A DNA stretch of 35,969 nt from Saprospiraceae bacterium (lineage in GTDB: Bacteria; Bacteroidota; Bacteroidia; Chitinophagales; Saprospiraceae). Position numbers and translations under genes: made by a program. The notes under the pieces are model-generated. The model did not search any database, was not told where the DNA came from, and saw only the letters and a list, made by a program, of their open reading frames with translations. The stretch's first letter is position 1; every line of letters begins with the position of its first letter. The stretch covers positions 1 to 35,969 of the forward strand of contig JALHRK010000022.1 of the NCBI GenBank assembly GCA_022841505.1, given 5' to 3'. Below are positions 22,926 through 31,800 of the stretch, piece by piece.

Positions 22926-24038
22926 CATGGTTGCCCCATCGGTTAATTGGATTTCCATCCAAACCGGCTGATGATCAGAATATTTAAAATCCTGATTCAG
23001 GGTTTTAATTCCCAGGGCCTTTACGTTGGGCGAAATCAGAAAAAAATCAATAATGGTGACGAAGGTTTCGCCCGGCTGGTAGGTAAATTTGGTTTTCCTG
23101 TTGGAAGGCGTCACCGGGTCGTAAACCCACCGCCAGTCATCCGGAAGAAAACCATCTTCGATGTTAAGTTGGTGGTAGCCCTGCGTTTTTCCGGGCATGA
23201 AGGTGTCAAATTTGAAAAACGGCGGACACTGATTCCAGTCGCCGGCCGCGACCACATAATTGCCTTTTTCGTATTCTTTCAGAAACAATTCGCGCAAAAA
23301 AGCCATCTCCTGGCGCTTCAGCTCGCCTTCGCGGTCGTGGGCAGAATTGTGGATATTGAACACCACCAGTTCTTTCCCGTTTTTTACTTTATATCGAAAC
23401 ACAGCAGCGCAGCGATCCAGCTGAAAAATGCGCGTAGGCCATGCAAATTCGCCGGGAAGTTGGTAGCGCGTAGCTTCTGCCGGCTGAAAACGACTCCACG
23501 AACCCAATCCGCTCTCAACCCGGCCATAAGCATTCCAGGGCTCCAAAATGGGCAAAGGCACCCGCTTCACCAGAAAGTTGGTTGAAAATGTCGCGGCATA
23601 TTGCGGCAGTAGTTCAGAAATCCGCTGAAACTGGTTGACTCCGTAACTGCGCTTGGCATCCGTGTCTACTTCCTGAAACAGGAAAAAATCAGCGGCCGTG
23701 GTCTTCATAAAATTGAAAATACCTTCATGGTTTTTGTCGCTCAATGCCTTGGAGGGCCGAACCATCGCACCGCCGGAAAACAACATCCTGCCCTGGTCGA
23801 ATGAAAAATTGCTTTCGGCGCCCAAGCCGCCATAGCCGATATTCCAGGTAATGAAGCTCAAAATGCTGTCTTCCGGAATCGGAGCAACAGCAGCCGCTTT
23901 TGTACTTTGCAACGGGATGATCTGCTCGGGCTGGTAATCTGTTGAAGTGCCGTGAATGACGACTACGGCCACGTACAGCAGGACAATCAATGACAATAGC
24001 GCCAGGTATTTCAGGGCGCGTTTGAGGTAAGTTGGCAT
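22923..24038 (-). CDS. Membrane-anchored endonuclease/exonuclease/phosphatase (EEP) family protein
   Basis: The start at 24038 gives 371 residues with one N-terminal membrane segment ('LALLSLIVLLYVAVVVIHG', about 12-30). The frame stays open 40 codons upstream, but that part is translated intergenic repeat. The EEP fold motifs are present: 'FITWNIGYGG' (Asn66), 'FFLFQEVDTDAK' (Glu123), 'VVFNIHNSAHD', 'VAAGDWNQCPP' and 'YSDHQPVWMEI' (Asp355-His356). Such enzymes hydrolyse phosphodiester bonds in nucleic acids, lipids or sugar phosphates with magnesium; the substrate here is unknown, and an extracytoplasmic position is likely. The stop lies at the edge of the caattgattaattg array. Confidence 0.88.
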   Translation of the reverse strand: MPTYLKRALKYLALLSLIVLLYVAVVVIHGTSTDYQPEQIIPLQSTKAAAVAPIPEDSILSFITWNIGYGGLGAESNFSFDQGRMLFSGGAMVRPSKALSDKNHEGIFNFMKTTAADFFLFQEVDTDAKRSYGVNQFQRISELLPQYAATFSTNFLVKRVPLPILEPWNAYGRVESGLGSWSRFQPAEATRYQLPGEFAWPTRIFQLDRCAAVFRYKVKNGKELVVFNIHNSAHDREGELKRQEMAFLRELFLKEYEKGNYVVAAGDWNQCPPFFKFDTFMPGKTQGYHQLNIEDGFLPDDWRWVYDPVTPSNRKTKFTYQPGETFVTIIDFFLISPNVKALGIKTLNQDFKYSDHQPVWMEIQLTDGATM

Positions 24039-24083
24039 GTGAACCTTGAGAAGGTTAAAGGGTAAAGTAAAAAGGATAAAGCC

Positions 24084-24258
24084 GTTGATCGTTGTTCGTT
24101 TGGAACTCCACGTAACGAGGAATATATAGTTGCTTTTGGTTGTTCGTTTGGCGTTCATGTTGAAGGAGTACGTATTTCAAAAATACTTCATTACAGGCTT
24201 TACGTCTCACAACGAACAACGCTCAACTAACAACGCTCAACTAACAACGAACAACCAA
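24084..24258. repeat. 'gttgttcgtt' inverted and tandem repeats
   Basis: Copies of gttgttcgtt at 24091-24100 and 24139-24148 are inverted relative to aacgaacaac at 24211-24220 and 24246-24255. Tandem units of the type caactaacaacgct lie between 24213 and 24256. A short palindrome gtatttcaaaaatac lies at 24171-24185. The element fills most of the gap between two minus-strand genes. Confidence 0.75.
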
Positions 24259-24259
24259 C

Positions 24260-24838
24260 TCAGACTCTCGGGCATTTCTTCAACGGCGTCAGTTTATCAA
24301 CCAGGACATTCCCTTTGTAAGAAAACTCCTTGTCGCTGTAATGCGCTTCAATGATCAGGTAGTTGATCGGTTGCTTAGCGCGGAAACGAACTTCGTACGT
24401 TTTCCAGTTGATGTGTTTGATAAAATCGGTTTGATACAACAACTGGTCTTTGCTGCACTTGGTCTGGCCGCCCCAGACGCGCAGTTTGACCGGATTGTTG
24501 TAACCGGCATACGTTTTGGCGTAAGCCAGATTGAATTGAAACGCATAACATTCATTGGCTTCCAGGGGCTCCTGGAGGCGTTGGCCGACGCTTTCCCAGG
24601 TGCCGTCTTCGCGGGTAATCAACCCTAAATAGGTCGTCCCGTCGGCAGCTTCCTGGTAAACGCCCCATTGACCGGGCAGAATATCGGGCGTGCTGCCGGG
24701 TTCGCAGGGCAGCCAACCCACCGGTACGGTTGCGTCCTGGGGCTCGCCTTCAAAAGAAGCGTTCTGAAAGTGGATGATTTGTTGAGCCTGCACGTGATAT
24801 GCTACGTTGAATAGCATTGCCAAAATGAAGATTCTCAT
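24260..24838 (-). CDS. Small secreted beta-sandwich protein
   Basis: The 192-residue product has a signal peptide ('MRIFILAMLFNVAYHVQA') and then one domain with 'FQNASFEGEPQDATVPVGWL', 'WGVYQEAADGTTYLGLITRE', 'LEANECYAFQFNLAYAKT', 'LRVWGGQTKC' and 'FSYKGNVLVDKL'. This pattern (an 'N.SFEG' opening, 'P.GW..C', 'LRVWGG..C' and a closing 'GN.L.D') is one I associate with the N-terminal module of larger Bacteroidota surface proteins, probably a carbohydrate- or surface-binding jelly roll; this is inference. No T9SS sorting domain or lipobox is seen, so it is expected to be periplasmic or to have another route out. Its function is unknown. It lies upstream of the EEP gene on the same strand. Confidence 0.75.
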   Translation of the reverse strand: MRIFILAMLFNVAYHVQAQQIIHFQNASFEGEPQDATVPVGWLPCEPGSTPDILPGQWGVYQEAADGTTYLGLITREDGTWESVGQRLQEPLEANECYAFQFNLAYAKTYAGYNNPVKLRVWGGQTKCSKDQLLYQTDFIKHINWKTYEVRFRAKQPINYLIIEAHYSDKEFSYKGNVLVDKLTPLKKCPRV

Positions 24839-24900
24839 AGTTCTATTGTTTTTGAATACTATCTTGAGGCATAGAAACGCATTTTATCCCCAGAAGATTA

Positions 24901-24908
24901 TAATTTTG
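24901..24908 (+). promoter_or_regulatory. -7 promoter element for ftsX
   Basis: TAATTTTG followed by C is a full match to TAnnTTTG. It lies 19 bases before the ATG at 24927, which supports that start and excludes the 40-codon upstream extension. No clear -33. Confidence 0.5.
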
Positions 24909-24926
24909 CTACAACATAAGCAATCC

Positions 24927-25826
24927 ATGTCAAACTACACCGAAAAAACACCCTCCCCACAGAAATCCTCGTTCCGCGATACAAGGCCCAACTACCTCTA
25001 TGCTATTGTCAGTGTGTCGTTGGTTTTGTTTCTGTTGGGATTTTGCGGATTGGTGGTGATCTATGCCCAGCGCTTAGTGACTGCGTTCAAAGAACGGGTA
25101 AATGTACTGATAGAATTGGAAGAATCAACGGCGCCGGAACAAGTGGCCACCATAAAAACCGGTATCGAAGAAAGTGTTTTTGTCAAGCCCGGCACGGTTC
25201 AACTCATCAGCAAAGAAGACGCAGCCCGCTCCATGGCAGAAGCTTTCGGGGAAGATTACAGCAAATTGGACATGCCCAACCCTTACCGCGACATGTTGAG
25301 CTTTAATGTAAGAGCGGCCTATATGGCGTCTGACAGCCTCAATCGCATCAAGCAGGCCATCCTTCAGGAAGCAGGCGTTGCCGAAGTGTTTTATCAGGAA
25401 AATATTGTGGACAACATTGCCGGCAATGTCGGGCGCTTTGCTTATGCTGCGCTGGTCGTTTGCCTTTTTTTTATCCTGATTGCCATCGTGCTGATTCACA
25501 ATACGGTCCGATTGGCTTTGTACGCCAACCGGTTCATTATCAAAAACATGCAATTGGTGGGCGCCTCGTGGGAGTTCATCAGCCGGCCTTATCTGCAGCG
25601 TGCCATCCTGCACGGACTGCTCAGTGGGGTGATCGCTATTGGCGTCCTGTTGCTGCTGGTGTTCTGGGCGCAAAAAGACCTGCCGGAACTGAAAAGCTTG
25701 CAGGATATTTATAGCTTTGCACTCTTGTTTTCCATCCTGATTGTGCTGGGTATTTTGATCAACACATTGAGCACCTACTTTGTGGTGCGCAAATACCTGA
25801 AAATGCGGGTGGATGATCTGTATTGA
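24927..25826 (+). CDS. ftsX: Cell division protein FtsX (ABC-type membrane subunit)
   Basis: The start at 24927 gives 299 residues. The topology is that of FtsX: a cytoplasmic N-terminus, a first membrane segment (about 24-48, 'AIVSVSLVLFLLGFCGLVVI'), a large extracytoplasmic loop (about 50-170), and three further membrane segments, including 'AALVVCLFFILIAIVLIHN' and 'FALLFSILIVLGILINTL'. With the ATPase FtsE it activates cell-wall hydrolases at the division site. No ftsE gene is adjacent, as is common in this phylum. It starts a co-directional set with the DUF3098 gene and truB, though a repeat-filled gap separates it from them. Confidence 0.92.
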   Translation: MSNYTEKTPSPQKSSFRDTRPNYLYAIVSVSLVLFLLGFCGLVVIYAQRLVTAFKERVNVLIELEESTAPEQVATIKTGIEESVFVKPGTVQLISKEDAARSMAEAFGEDYSKLDMPNPYRDMLSFNVRAAYMASDSLNRIKQAILQEAGVAEVFYQENIVDNIAGNVGRFAYAALVVCLFFILIAIVLIHNTVRLALYANRFIIKNMQLVGASWEFISRPYLQRAILHGLLSGVIAIGVLLLLVFWAQKDLPELKSLQDIYSFALLFSILIVLGILINTLSTYFVVRKYLKMRVDDLY

Positions 25827-25830
25827 GGAG

Positions 25831-25977
25831 ATGTTAGATATTAGATTTTAGACATTAGACGAGAGCTTTTACTTGTTGGAAATCAATGAGTAAAATAAAG
25901 TTTCTAAAGTCTTTCAACATTGTCAAAATCTACCGGGGGGTCTAATATCTAAAATCTTTAATCTAAAATCTATCAAA
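25831..25977. repeat. 'ttagatattagattttagac' inverted repeat between ftsX and the DUF3098 gene
   Basis: Left words at 25834-25860 and right words at 25940-25975 are inverted copies (25836-25853 with 25940-25957 match at 16 of 18). The right copy ends only a few bases before the ATG at 25981. The middle (about 25861-25938) is unique AT-rich sequence. Confidence 0.8.
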
Positions 25978-25980
25978 TCA

Positions 25981-26289
25981 ATGAGTGCCAATAATCCGCA
26001 AAAGAAAAAAGTAGTAGTTCCGGTTCAGAAGCCGCAGGTGGCTGCCCGGACAACGCCCGTTGCATCCGTCCGGAAAGCTGAACTGGTTTTCAACAAAACG
26101 AGCTATATCTGGATGGGCGCGGGTTTGGCCCTGATTTTCATCGGATTGCTGTTGATGAGCGGCGGTAAAATGCCAAGCCCGGAAATCTGGGATGAGGATA
26201 TTATTTACAGCTTTCGGCGCACCGTGCTGGCGCCTATTTTTATTCTCGCCGGCTTAGTTGTTGAAATTGCAGCCATTTTTAAGCGATAA
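25981..26289 (+). CDS. DUF3098 family small membrane protein
   Basis: The 102-residue product has a basic, unstructured N-terminus ('NNPQKKKVVVPVQKP'), two membrane segments (about 41-58 'YIWMGAGLALIFIGLLLM' and about 83-99 'LAPIFILAGLVVEIAAI'), and between them 'GGKMPSPEIWDEDIIYSFRR', the conserved core of DUF3098. The function of the family is unknown. In Bacteroidota it is usually encoded next to ftsX and truB, as here. The stop TAA is followed directly by the ATG of truB, so translation is likely coupled. Confidence 0.88.
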   Translation: MSANNPQKKKVVVPVQKPQVAARTTPVASVRKAELVFNKTSYIWMGAGLALIFIGLLLMSGGKMPSPEIWDEDIIYSFRRTVLAPIFILAGLVVEIAAIFKR

Positions 26290-27012
26290 ATGACCATTCC
26301 TTCCCCGCAAGATTTCCTCAACGGCGTCACCCTGCTCGTGGATAAGCCCAAAGGCTGGACTTCCTTCGATGTGGTGAATAAAATCCGCTTTGCCCTGCGA
26401 CGCTACACCGGCGATAAAAAAATCAAGGTGGGCCACGCCGGCACGCTGGATCCCATGGCAACGGGGCTACTCGTTATCTGCACGGGCAAATCCACCAAAC
26501 TACTGCACGAATACCAGGGTTTTTCCAAAGTCTATACCGGAACCATCCTGTTGGGCGCCACCACGCCTTCCTACGATTTGGAAACGGAAATTGACGCGCG
26601 CTTCCCAACGGAGTACCTCACGCCGGCTTTGCTGGAAGCCGCCCGGCAACAGTTTTTGGGAGAAATCGCCCAATTGCCGCCTATGTTCTCAGCCATTAAA
26701 GTGGAGGGCGAAGCGCTGTACAAAAAAGCCCGCAAAGGCGAATCCATCGAATTACAACCCCGCCAAATCCGCATTGATGCCTTCGACCTCACCCGCATTG
26801 AGCTGCCGGAAGTGGATTTTTACGTGGCGTGCAGCAAAGGCACCTACATCCGTTCGTTAGCTTATGATTTTGGCAAAGCGCTCCAAAACGGCGGTTGTTT
26901 GTCGGCTTTGCGCCGAACCCAGATCGGAGAATTTAAAGTGGACGATGCCTGGCAGGTTGGGGATTTTGTGGATGCCGTTTCCGTACCGCCGAACTCCAGT
27001 TCTCCGAAATAG
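26290..27012 (+). CDS. truB: tRNA pseudouridine(55) synthase
   Basis: The 240-residue protein has the TruB signature 'KVGHAGTLDPMATGLLVICT' with the catalytic Asp54, plus 'SKVYTGTILLGATTPSYDLE', 'QLPPMFSAIKVEGEALYKKA' and 'CSKGTYIRSLAYDFGKAL'. It converts uridine 55 in the T-loop of tRNA to pseudouridine and also helps tRNA fold. The length fits the short bacterial form. The last nine residues 'VPPNSSSPK' and the TAG stop are encoded by the first unit of a 38-base repeat (26981-27018). The ATG abuts the stop of the DUF3098 gene. Confidence 0.96.
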   Translation: MTIPSPQDFLNGVTLLVDKPKGWTSFDVVNKIRFALRRYTGDKKIKVGHAGTLDPMATGLLVICTGKSTKLLHEYQGFSKVYTGTILLGATTPSYDLETEIDARFPTEYLTPALLEAARQQFLGEIAQLPPMFSAIKVEGEALYKKARKGESIELQPRQIRIDAFDLTRIELPEVDFYVACSKGTYIRSLAYDFGKALQNGGCLSALRRTQIGEFKVDDAWQVGDFVDAVSVPPNSSSPK

Positions 27013-27061
27013 CACTCGCCGTACCGTACCGCCGAACTCCAGTTCGGCGGAATAACACTCG
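26981..27061. repeat. Two 38-base units overlapping the end of truB
   Basis: Units 26981-27018 and 27024-27061 share ccgtaccgccgaactccagt and end in acactcg/gcactcg. In the second unit ccgccgaact-cc-agttcggcgg (27029-27050) is a perfect 10-bp hairpin; in the first unit the right arm is altered (tctccga). The first unit contains the TruB stop codon. Confidence 0.9.
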
Positions 27062-27209
27062 CTTTTCCTTACCCCTGTCTGTATTGAGCAATTCTTTGCT
27101 TTTTGCTGGTATGCTCTAATTTACCCATAGAGTACGCGTACAGAAAGCTATTGATTACTTCTTTAAAATTTCTGAAGTCAGCATGACCAACCAAATACTC
27201 TTAACGACA

Positions 27210-27245
27210 AGCGCCGCCCCGGTTTCCCGGAGCGGCGCTCTTTAT
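27210..27245. terminator. Hairpin terminator between truB and the SusD-like gene
   Basis: Bases 27210-27217 pair with 27232-27239 and an inner ccgg/ccgg extends the stem around a 4-base loop; the plus strand continues with a T-rich run. It lies 31 bases past the stop of the minus-strand SusD-like gene and may serve both sides. Sequence and loop resemble the hairpin at 540-585. Confidence 0.75.
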
Positions 27246-27270
27246 TATGCATCATAGAATCCGGATCGGA

Positions 27271-28854
27271 TTACCAGCCTTCGTTCTGCTGAGCAGCCAA
27301 TACCGGGTTGGTATTGAGCTCAGACTGAGGAATTGGCCATACAAAACGGAAATTGTCGTACGGAATAGCCGCAATGCTCATCGTTCCAGTATAGTTCGTA
27401 CCATCGTGGTTGAGGCCAAAGCCCCAGCTTGCGAGGGTCGTGTTACCGAAAGCAACTTTTGAAGGTACGCCTCCTGTGGTGAAGTCCGGATCTTTCGCTA
27501 AGCGGTGGATATCAGCCCAGCGGCGGCCTTCGCCTAAGAACTCGATGCGACGCTCGCGGATAATTGCAGCAGTCAACGCTTTGCCATCGGCAAAATCACC
27601 AAGTTCAAACTGCTCAGCAGGATCAGTAACTGCGCGGTTACGAACTGAATTCAGCAAATCAAGTGCTGCCTGGCTGGGCGATGCACTCTGGCGGGACTGC
27701 GCTTCAGCCACGCTCAGCACAACTTCGGCAAGCCGAATGATTGGCGTGAAGTCGTCCTGAGTGGTAATCTTGCGGTACTTGTTAGAGAAATAACCATTTG
27801 CAGCCGACTTGGTCAGTTGTGCCCGACGCAGGTCGCTTGCCAACCAGAAAGGTGCATTGTACATGATCGGGCTGATGGCCACTAAGGCACGACCCGGAGC
27901 AACGCTGTACATTACAGGCAAAGCACCGTTTACACCCGGGTTGTCCGGCTGAGAGTTCTCGATGGAGAAAATAGATTCTGTGTTGGTGCCATTGCTTGCG
28001 AAAACGCCTTCTGGAGCAGCCATAAGCGAATACGCTGATCCACCCAACAGTTTGGTGCCTTCCGTAATCACACTTGCCCAGTCGCCTTTGTGCTGATATA
28101 CGCGGGTTTTCAATGCCACTGCAGCAGCTTTCACAGCGCGCGTTATCTTGAGGGCAGCAGCACGGGTTTCCGGCAGGTTGGCTTCAGCAAAATTGAGGTC
28201 TTCGAGCAGAAAATCATAGCACTCTTTTACCGTATTGCGCCCCTGAGCCGCAACTTCCACCTGGCGATCCGCTGTATTCACGGCAAGGCGGCGGTAAGGT
28301 ACACCCGGGTGGGATGCATCAGCAGTATGCGCATAAGGACGTGCAAAATGGATCAGCAATTCGTGGTGTGCCAAAGCCCGCAGGAAACGCGCTTCGCCTT
28401 CGTATTCAGCCGCTTTAGCTGCGGAAAGTACACCATCCGTAGCTGCTTTTTGTACGCCTTCGATAACGATGTTGGCTTTGTTGATCACGCCGAAAAGCGT
28501 TTGCCACATGAAGTCATTGTTGGCCGATGCTAAAGAATACGTGCCATCATACGTAAAAGCATAAAAAGCTGCCACGTTGAGCATGTCTTCTCCACGCATG
28601 TCGCCCTGTGATGTACTGGCAGCGCCAAACGGGTAGCCGCGTACCTGGCCGCCTGCATAAAATCCACTTTGGGCGGCGTCATAAACGCCCACCATAGACA
28701 ATTCGGCGCGCTCCGGCGTAGAAAACGCCGCAGCTTCGGTGATCCGGTCAAACGGATCGAGTTCGGTTACATCCTTCTCGCAGGAGACAGCAATGAAAAT
28801 TCCAGCTGTCAAAGTCAGGAGAATGGCCGCTTTATGAAAGAATGTATTTTTCAT
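27271..28854 (-). CDS. SusD/RagB-family outer-membrane nutrient-binding lipoprotein
   Basis: The 527-residue protein has a lipoprotein signal with 'IAVSC' (Cys25) and the SusD opening 'TELDPFDRITEAAAFSTPER', then the helical tetratricopeptide-like core ('NKANIVIEGV', 'EGEARFLRALAHHELLIHFA', 'LLEDLNFAEANLP') and the C-terminal 'IRERRIEFLGEGRRWADIHR' typical of the family. It caps the SusC channel on the cell surface and captures the substrate, usually a glycan or peptide. It is encoded directly downstream of the SusC-like gene (18 bases between), in the usual order and probably on the same transcript. No linked hydrolase or regulator tells the substrate. Confidence 0.95.
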   Translation of the reverse strand: MKNTFFHKAAILLTLTAGIFIAVSCEKDVTELDPFDRITEAAAFSTPERAELSMVGVYDAAQSGFYAGGQVRGYPFGAASTSQGDMRGEDMLNVAAFYAFTYDGTYSLASANNDFMWQTLFGVINKANIVIEGVQKAATDGVLSAAKAAEYEGEARFLRALAHHELLIHFARPYAHTADASHPGVPYRRLAVNTADRQVEVAAQGRNTVKECYDFLLEDLNFAEANLPETRAAALKITRAVKAAAVALKTRVYQHKGDWASVITEGTKLLGGSAYSLMAAPEGVFASNGTNTESIFSIENSQPDNPGVNGALPVMYSVAPGRALVAISPIMYNAPFWLASDLRRAQLTKSAANGYFSNKYRKITTQDDFTPIIRLAEVVLSVAEAQSRQSASPSQAALDLLNSVRNRAVTDPAEQFELGDFADGKALTAAIIRERRIEFLGEGRRWADIHRLAKDPDFTTGGVPSKVAFGNTTLASWGFGLNHDGTNYTGTMSIAAIPYDNFRFVWPIPQSELNTNPVLAAQQNEGW

Positions 28855-28872
28855 AATTCAGGAAATTTAAGA

Positions 28873-31800
28873 TTAGAAACCAAGATTGATACCAGCGGAA
28901 ATCACGCGCTGCTGCGGGTTGCCGTTGAAATCTTCGCCAAAACCAGTGTTCGTGCTGAAGTTGGTGGAAGTTTCAGGATCAAGTCCAGAGTACTCCGTGA
29001 AAGTCAGCAAGTTTTGAGCTTGTACAAAAATGCGCAGCGACTCAAGGCCTGCTTTCATAATCGTTGTCTTTGGGAAGGTATACCCCAAGGAAACGTTTTG
29101 AATGCGCAGGAAATCGCCTTTTTCTACCCAACGGGTGGAAGCAAAATCCGGGTTGTTGATGAAGTTCTCCCGGTTAAGCCATACTCTCGGTGTTTGGCCA
29201 TCGCCCGGATTTTCAGCGCTCTGCCAGCGGCCCATAATACCTGCGCCATTGTTGTTGAAGCCCTGGTTGTACAATTCAATTGCCGTACGGTTCATGATGT
29301 AGTTCCCACCAGAAAAACGGAGGAAAATGTTCAGGTCAAAACCTTTGAACGAGAAGTTGTTGTCAAAACCACCAAACCATGTTGGAAGCGCCGAACCTAA
29401 AACGCGGCGATCCGCTGCTGCTGACAAGCTGGATGCTGTCGTGAGTTCAGTCGGGTTAGCCGGATCATACACAAAATAAGTTTGCGTCTGAATATTGCCC
29501 TGAATCAACGTACCGTCAGCTTTTTTGTAGATCGGGTTACCATTCGCAGGGTTAACGCCTTCGTAGTCAAATCCATAGATCGCACGCAGCGATTCGCCTA
29601 CCCGGATGATGTTGAAGTTAGAGGTGATGTCCTGGTTATTGACCAGCGCCAATACTTCGTTGTCTTGTGTAGAGAAGTTCACACTGGCATTCCAGCGGAA
29701 ACCGCCAGCATTAACCAACTGACCATCAATCGTTAATTCAATACCCTGGCCTTTCACCTGACCGATGTTCTGGTTGATGAAGTTACCCGGAATACCCAAT
29801 GACGGAGCCGTAGGCGCCTGGAGGATAACGTCTTTGTTGTCCTGAATCCAGTAAGCGACCGAAATGTTGAAACGGTTGTTGAGCAGACCAATGTCGAGAC
29901 CGACGTCGGTTTTTGCCTGCTCTTCCCAACGCAGTTTGTCGTTGCCGAAGTTGCTGTACGCAATACCGTTCTGAACGCCGTACAGGGCCGATCCGAATGA
30001 ACCAACATAAGGATAGTTGCCAATGCTGGTGTTACCCGTAACGGCATACGAACCACGCAGACGCAGGTCGGAGATTACATCGCGCAAACCATCCCAGAAG
30101 CCTTCCTGAGAAATGCGGTAAGCAAAAGAGAAGCCCGGGAAATAACCTACGCGGTTGTCCGGTGCTAAGGATGACAGGACGTCGCGGCGAATCAGCGCGC
30201 TGACGTAGTACTTGTTGTCGTAGTTGTAGTTCACACGGCCTAAGTAAGAAGACAAGCCGTTTTCGCCGATACCTCCAAAAACCTGTTGGTTGGTAAAGGT
30301 TCCGGAAACGATATTTTCCTGGAAGAAACGGTCAGACAAGGTCGTTACAACAGATTGGAAGAACGTGCTACGCTCTTTCTGGAACTCCTGTACCAAAGTA
30401 ACGCCGAGGTTGTTTTTGCCGAAAGCCTGCTGATAGTTCAGCACGTTCTGCCAGTTCCAGCGAAGGAATGGCGAAAATGCCTGTTGAACGCGACCTACAA
30501 CCGAAAAGCCATCGCCATGACGCGGATCCTGAAATGCATAATCGTCCACCAAACTGCCATCTACGCCAATTTGTGTACGCAGTGTCAAGCCGTCTGCAAG
30601 GGTTGCCTCTAAGAATGCATTGCCCAGCAAACGCCAGGAAGTGGCAAGACGCCGATCGTTGTCGAGTACAAAGCGGATGTTGGGAATCCCGTTGGAGATC
30701 ACATCGTTGTTCGAGCCACGACCCAGCGAACGTGGGTTTGCATCGTCAATGTTGTAGCCAGTTGGGTCGTTTGCATCGAAAACGGCAACGTTCGGCAACA
30801 TACGGATTACTCCAAAGGTGTTACCCGAAAGGTTGTTCGACCCCGTCAGTGGGCCTTCGTTATCCTGGCGGGTGATCCCTGAGGTGAATCCCGACTTCAG
30901 CCAACTGTTTACTTTCTGCTCTAAGTTGGCGCGGAAAGAATAACGTTGCAGGCTATTGCCACGAGCAATACCCGTTTGGTCAGAGAAGCCAAAAGAAAGG
31001 AAGTAGGTCATCATGTCCGTCCCGCCAGTCACCGAGAAAGAATGGCTTTGCTGAGTTCCGTTCCGGAATACAGCATCCTGCCAGTCGGTGTTGACGTCAG
31101 TACCCACAGCAACAGGGTTAGCACCTGCATTGGTGTACTTTTCGTTGTTGATCGTTACGAAGTCAGCAGCTTCCAACAGATCGAACAATTCGGTCGCTTG
31201 TGCCTGGCCTACAAATGCATCGTAGTTGAATTTAGGCTTGCCTGCTTTACCGCGTTTGGTGGTGATGAGGATTACGCCGTTTGCAGCGCGGGATCCATAA
31301 ACTGCAGTAGCAGCGCCGTCCTTAAGAATCTCGAAAGATTCGATGTCGGATGGGTTGATATCGCCCAATGCGTTAGCCGGTGTGAAACCGCCCCTGTCGC
31401 CGCTGATGGCTGGTACACCGTCTATAACGATCAGTGGCTGGGTGCCGGAAGAGATCGAGTTGACGCCCCGTACGCGAATCTGAGGCGCAGACCCCAGGAT
31501 ACCGGAAGTGTTCTGAATCTGTACGCCCGCAGCACGGCCAGCCAATTGCTGTACGAAGCTGGGTGAGGCCAGATCGGAGAGCGTTTCTCCTTTTACTTTA
31601 GAAATGGAGCCGGTCACGTCGCGCTTGGCTTGTGCACCGTAGCCAACGACGACTACTTCGTCGAGACTAACCCCTGCTTCAAGTTTGGCATCGAGAATGT
31701 TGGATGCGCCGATCTCTAATTCCAGGGTATTGTAACCCGTGTAGCTGAAAACCAGGATTTTACCGTCGGCTGGAACGTTGACGGAGTAGCCCCCGTTAAT

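Noticed and set aside
24039-24158. 40-codon N-terminal extension of the EEP protein
   Set aside because: It translates the gttgttcgtt repeat region and would put a Lys/Thr-rich stretch before the membrane anchor.
28669-29400. Plus-strand open frame of 243 codons across the SusD-SusC junction
   Set aside because: It is antisense to two well-supported genes and shows no protein features.
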